DNA of 7,131 nucleotides, taken from the NCBI GenBank assembly GCA_035513345.1, contig DATKCF010000044.1, positions 1-7,131 of the forward strand, given 5' to 3'. The stretch is from DATKCF01 sp035513345. Lineage in GTDB: Bacteria > Gemmatimonadota > Gemmatimonadetes > Longimicrobiales > RSA9. Under the pieces are notes generated by a model. That model ran no database searches. It was given only the letters and a program-made list of their open reading frames with translations, and was not told where the DNA came from. Shown here piece after piece: positions 6,964 through 7,131 of this stretch; position 1 is the first letter of the stretch, and the number at the start of each line of letters is the position of its first letter. The translations under genes and the position numbers were made by a program.

Positions 6964-7069
6964 GCCCGCGAAAGCTTCGATCCACCGCAAACCCGGCTAC
7001 CGGCGTCCTCCGCACCCCCTGCGGCCCCCGCGTGAAACCACCAGCGCGAGTCCGCGAACGGAAATCTGT
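6964..7069. repeat. Intergenic direct repeat, copy 2
   Basis: A 106-nt partner of the unit at 6812-6919, in the same orientation and offset by 152 nt. The identical blocks are at 7004-7028, 7030-7043 and 7046-7064. Both hairpins are kept exactly (CCGCA/TGCGG at 7010-7024 and TCCG/CGGA at 7051-7062). Single-base length differences between the copies break any shared reading frame, so the conservation is at the nucleic acid level. Confidence 0.85.
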
Positions 7070-7131
7070 GCGGCGAGGACGCTACGGTTGCATCGCCCCC
7101 AGAATGACAGGTTGGCGAACACCCTGGCGAT

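Larger units (their letters stand above)
6796..7131. other. Gene-free region after mpl
   Basis: These 336 nt contain no convincing coding sequence on either strand. Reading frames that cross the region are overlaps antisense to mpl. There is no classic terminator: the weak stem at 6808-6826 (GCAG-CC with GGCTGC, one bulged base) is not followed by T residues. The main content is two direct repeat copies. The last 60 nt show nothing I recognise beyond a distant 6-bp inverted repeat (ATCGCC at 7092-7097, GGCGAT at 7126-7131), which is within chance. Confidence 0.7.

Noticed and set aside
6076..6990. Minus-strand open frame of 304 codons over the mpl 3' half and the first repeat
   Set aside because: It is antisense to conserved Mpl motifs, with no domain. 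A shorter minus-strand frame (6695-7015) runs through repeat copy 1 and encodes a motif like FPFADS-WWFHA that recurs in copy 2, but one-base indels put the copies out of frame, so I do not treat it as protein.

Overview
This is a GC-rich, compact bacterial chromosome segment with five genes I can support. The genes point to a diderm-like bacterium with meso-diaminopimelate peptidoglycan, because Mpl recycles the meso-DAP tripeptide. A Ycf46-type AAA+ ATPase, typical of cyanobacteria and plastids, occurs together with a short bS21 and a multidomain histidine kinase. My tentative guess is a Gemmatimonadota-like or similar high-GC lineage. The taxonomy is inference from gene content and composition only.

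Layout. On the minus strand, reading from right to left, there is rpsU (5055 to 4864), a membrane-anchored sensor histidine kinase (4768 to 2474), a NAPE-PLD-like metallo-beta-lactamase-fold hydrolase (2477 to 1512) and a Ycf46-like AAA+ ATPase (1509 to 19). The last three are tightly packed, with a 4-nt GTGA overlap and then a 2-nt gap, so they look translationally coupled. rpsU lies 95 nt upstream of the kinase with no evident intrinsic terminator between them and may head the same transcript. On the plus strand, mpl (5299 to 6795) is transcribed divergently from rpsU. The 243-nt divergent spacer holds one AT-rich patch and a run of short perfect inverted repeats.

Downstream of mpl, 6796-7131 has no convincing gene. 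It carries two diverged direct copies, about 107 nt each and roughly 85% identical by hand alignment, of a repeat unit in which two small hairpins are preserved.

How the genes may work together. Mpl is peptidoglycan recycling and rpsU is translation; both look like housekeeping genes. The kinase, hydrolase and ATPase form the one unexplained set: a signal-sensing kinase without a partner response regulator in view, coupled to a predicted zinc phosphodiesterase or lipase-like hydrolase and a regulatory AAA+ ATPase. A shared function is inferred only from gene packing. I found no mobile element, CRISPR array, tRNA or rRNA.
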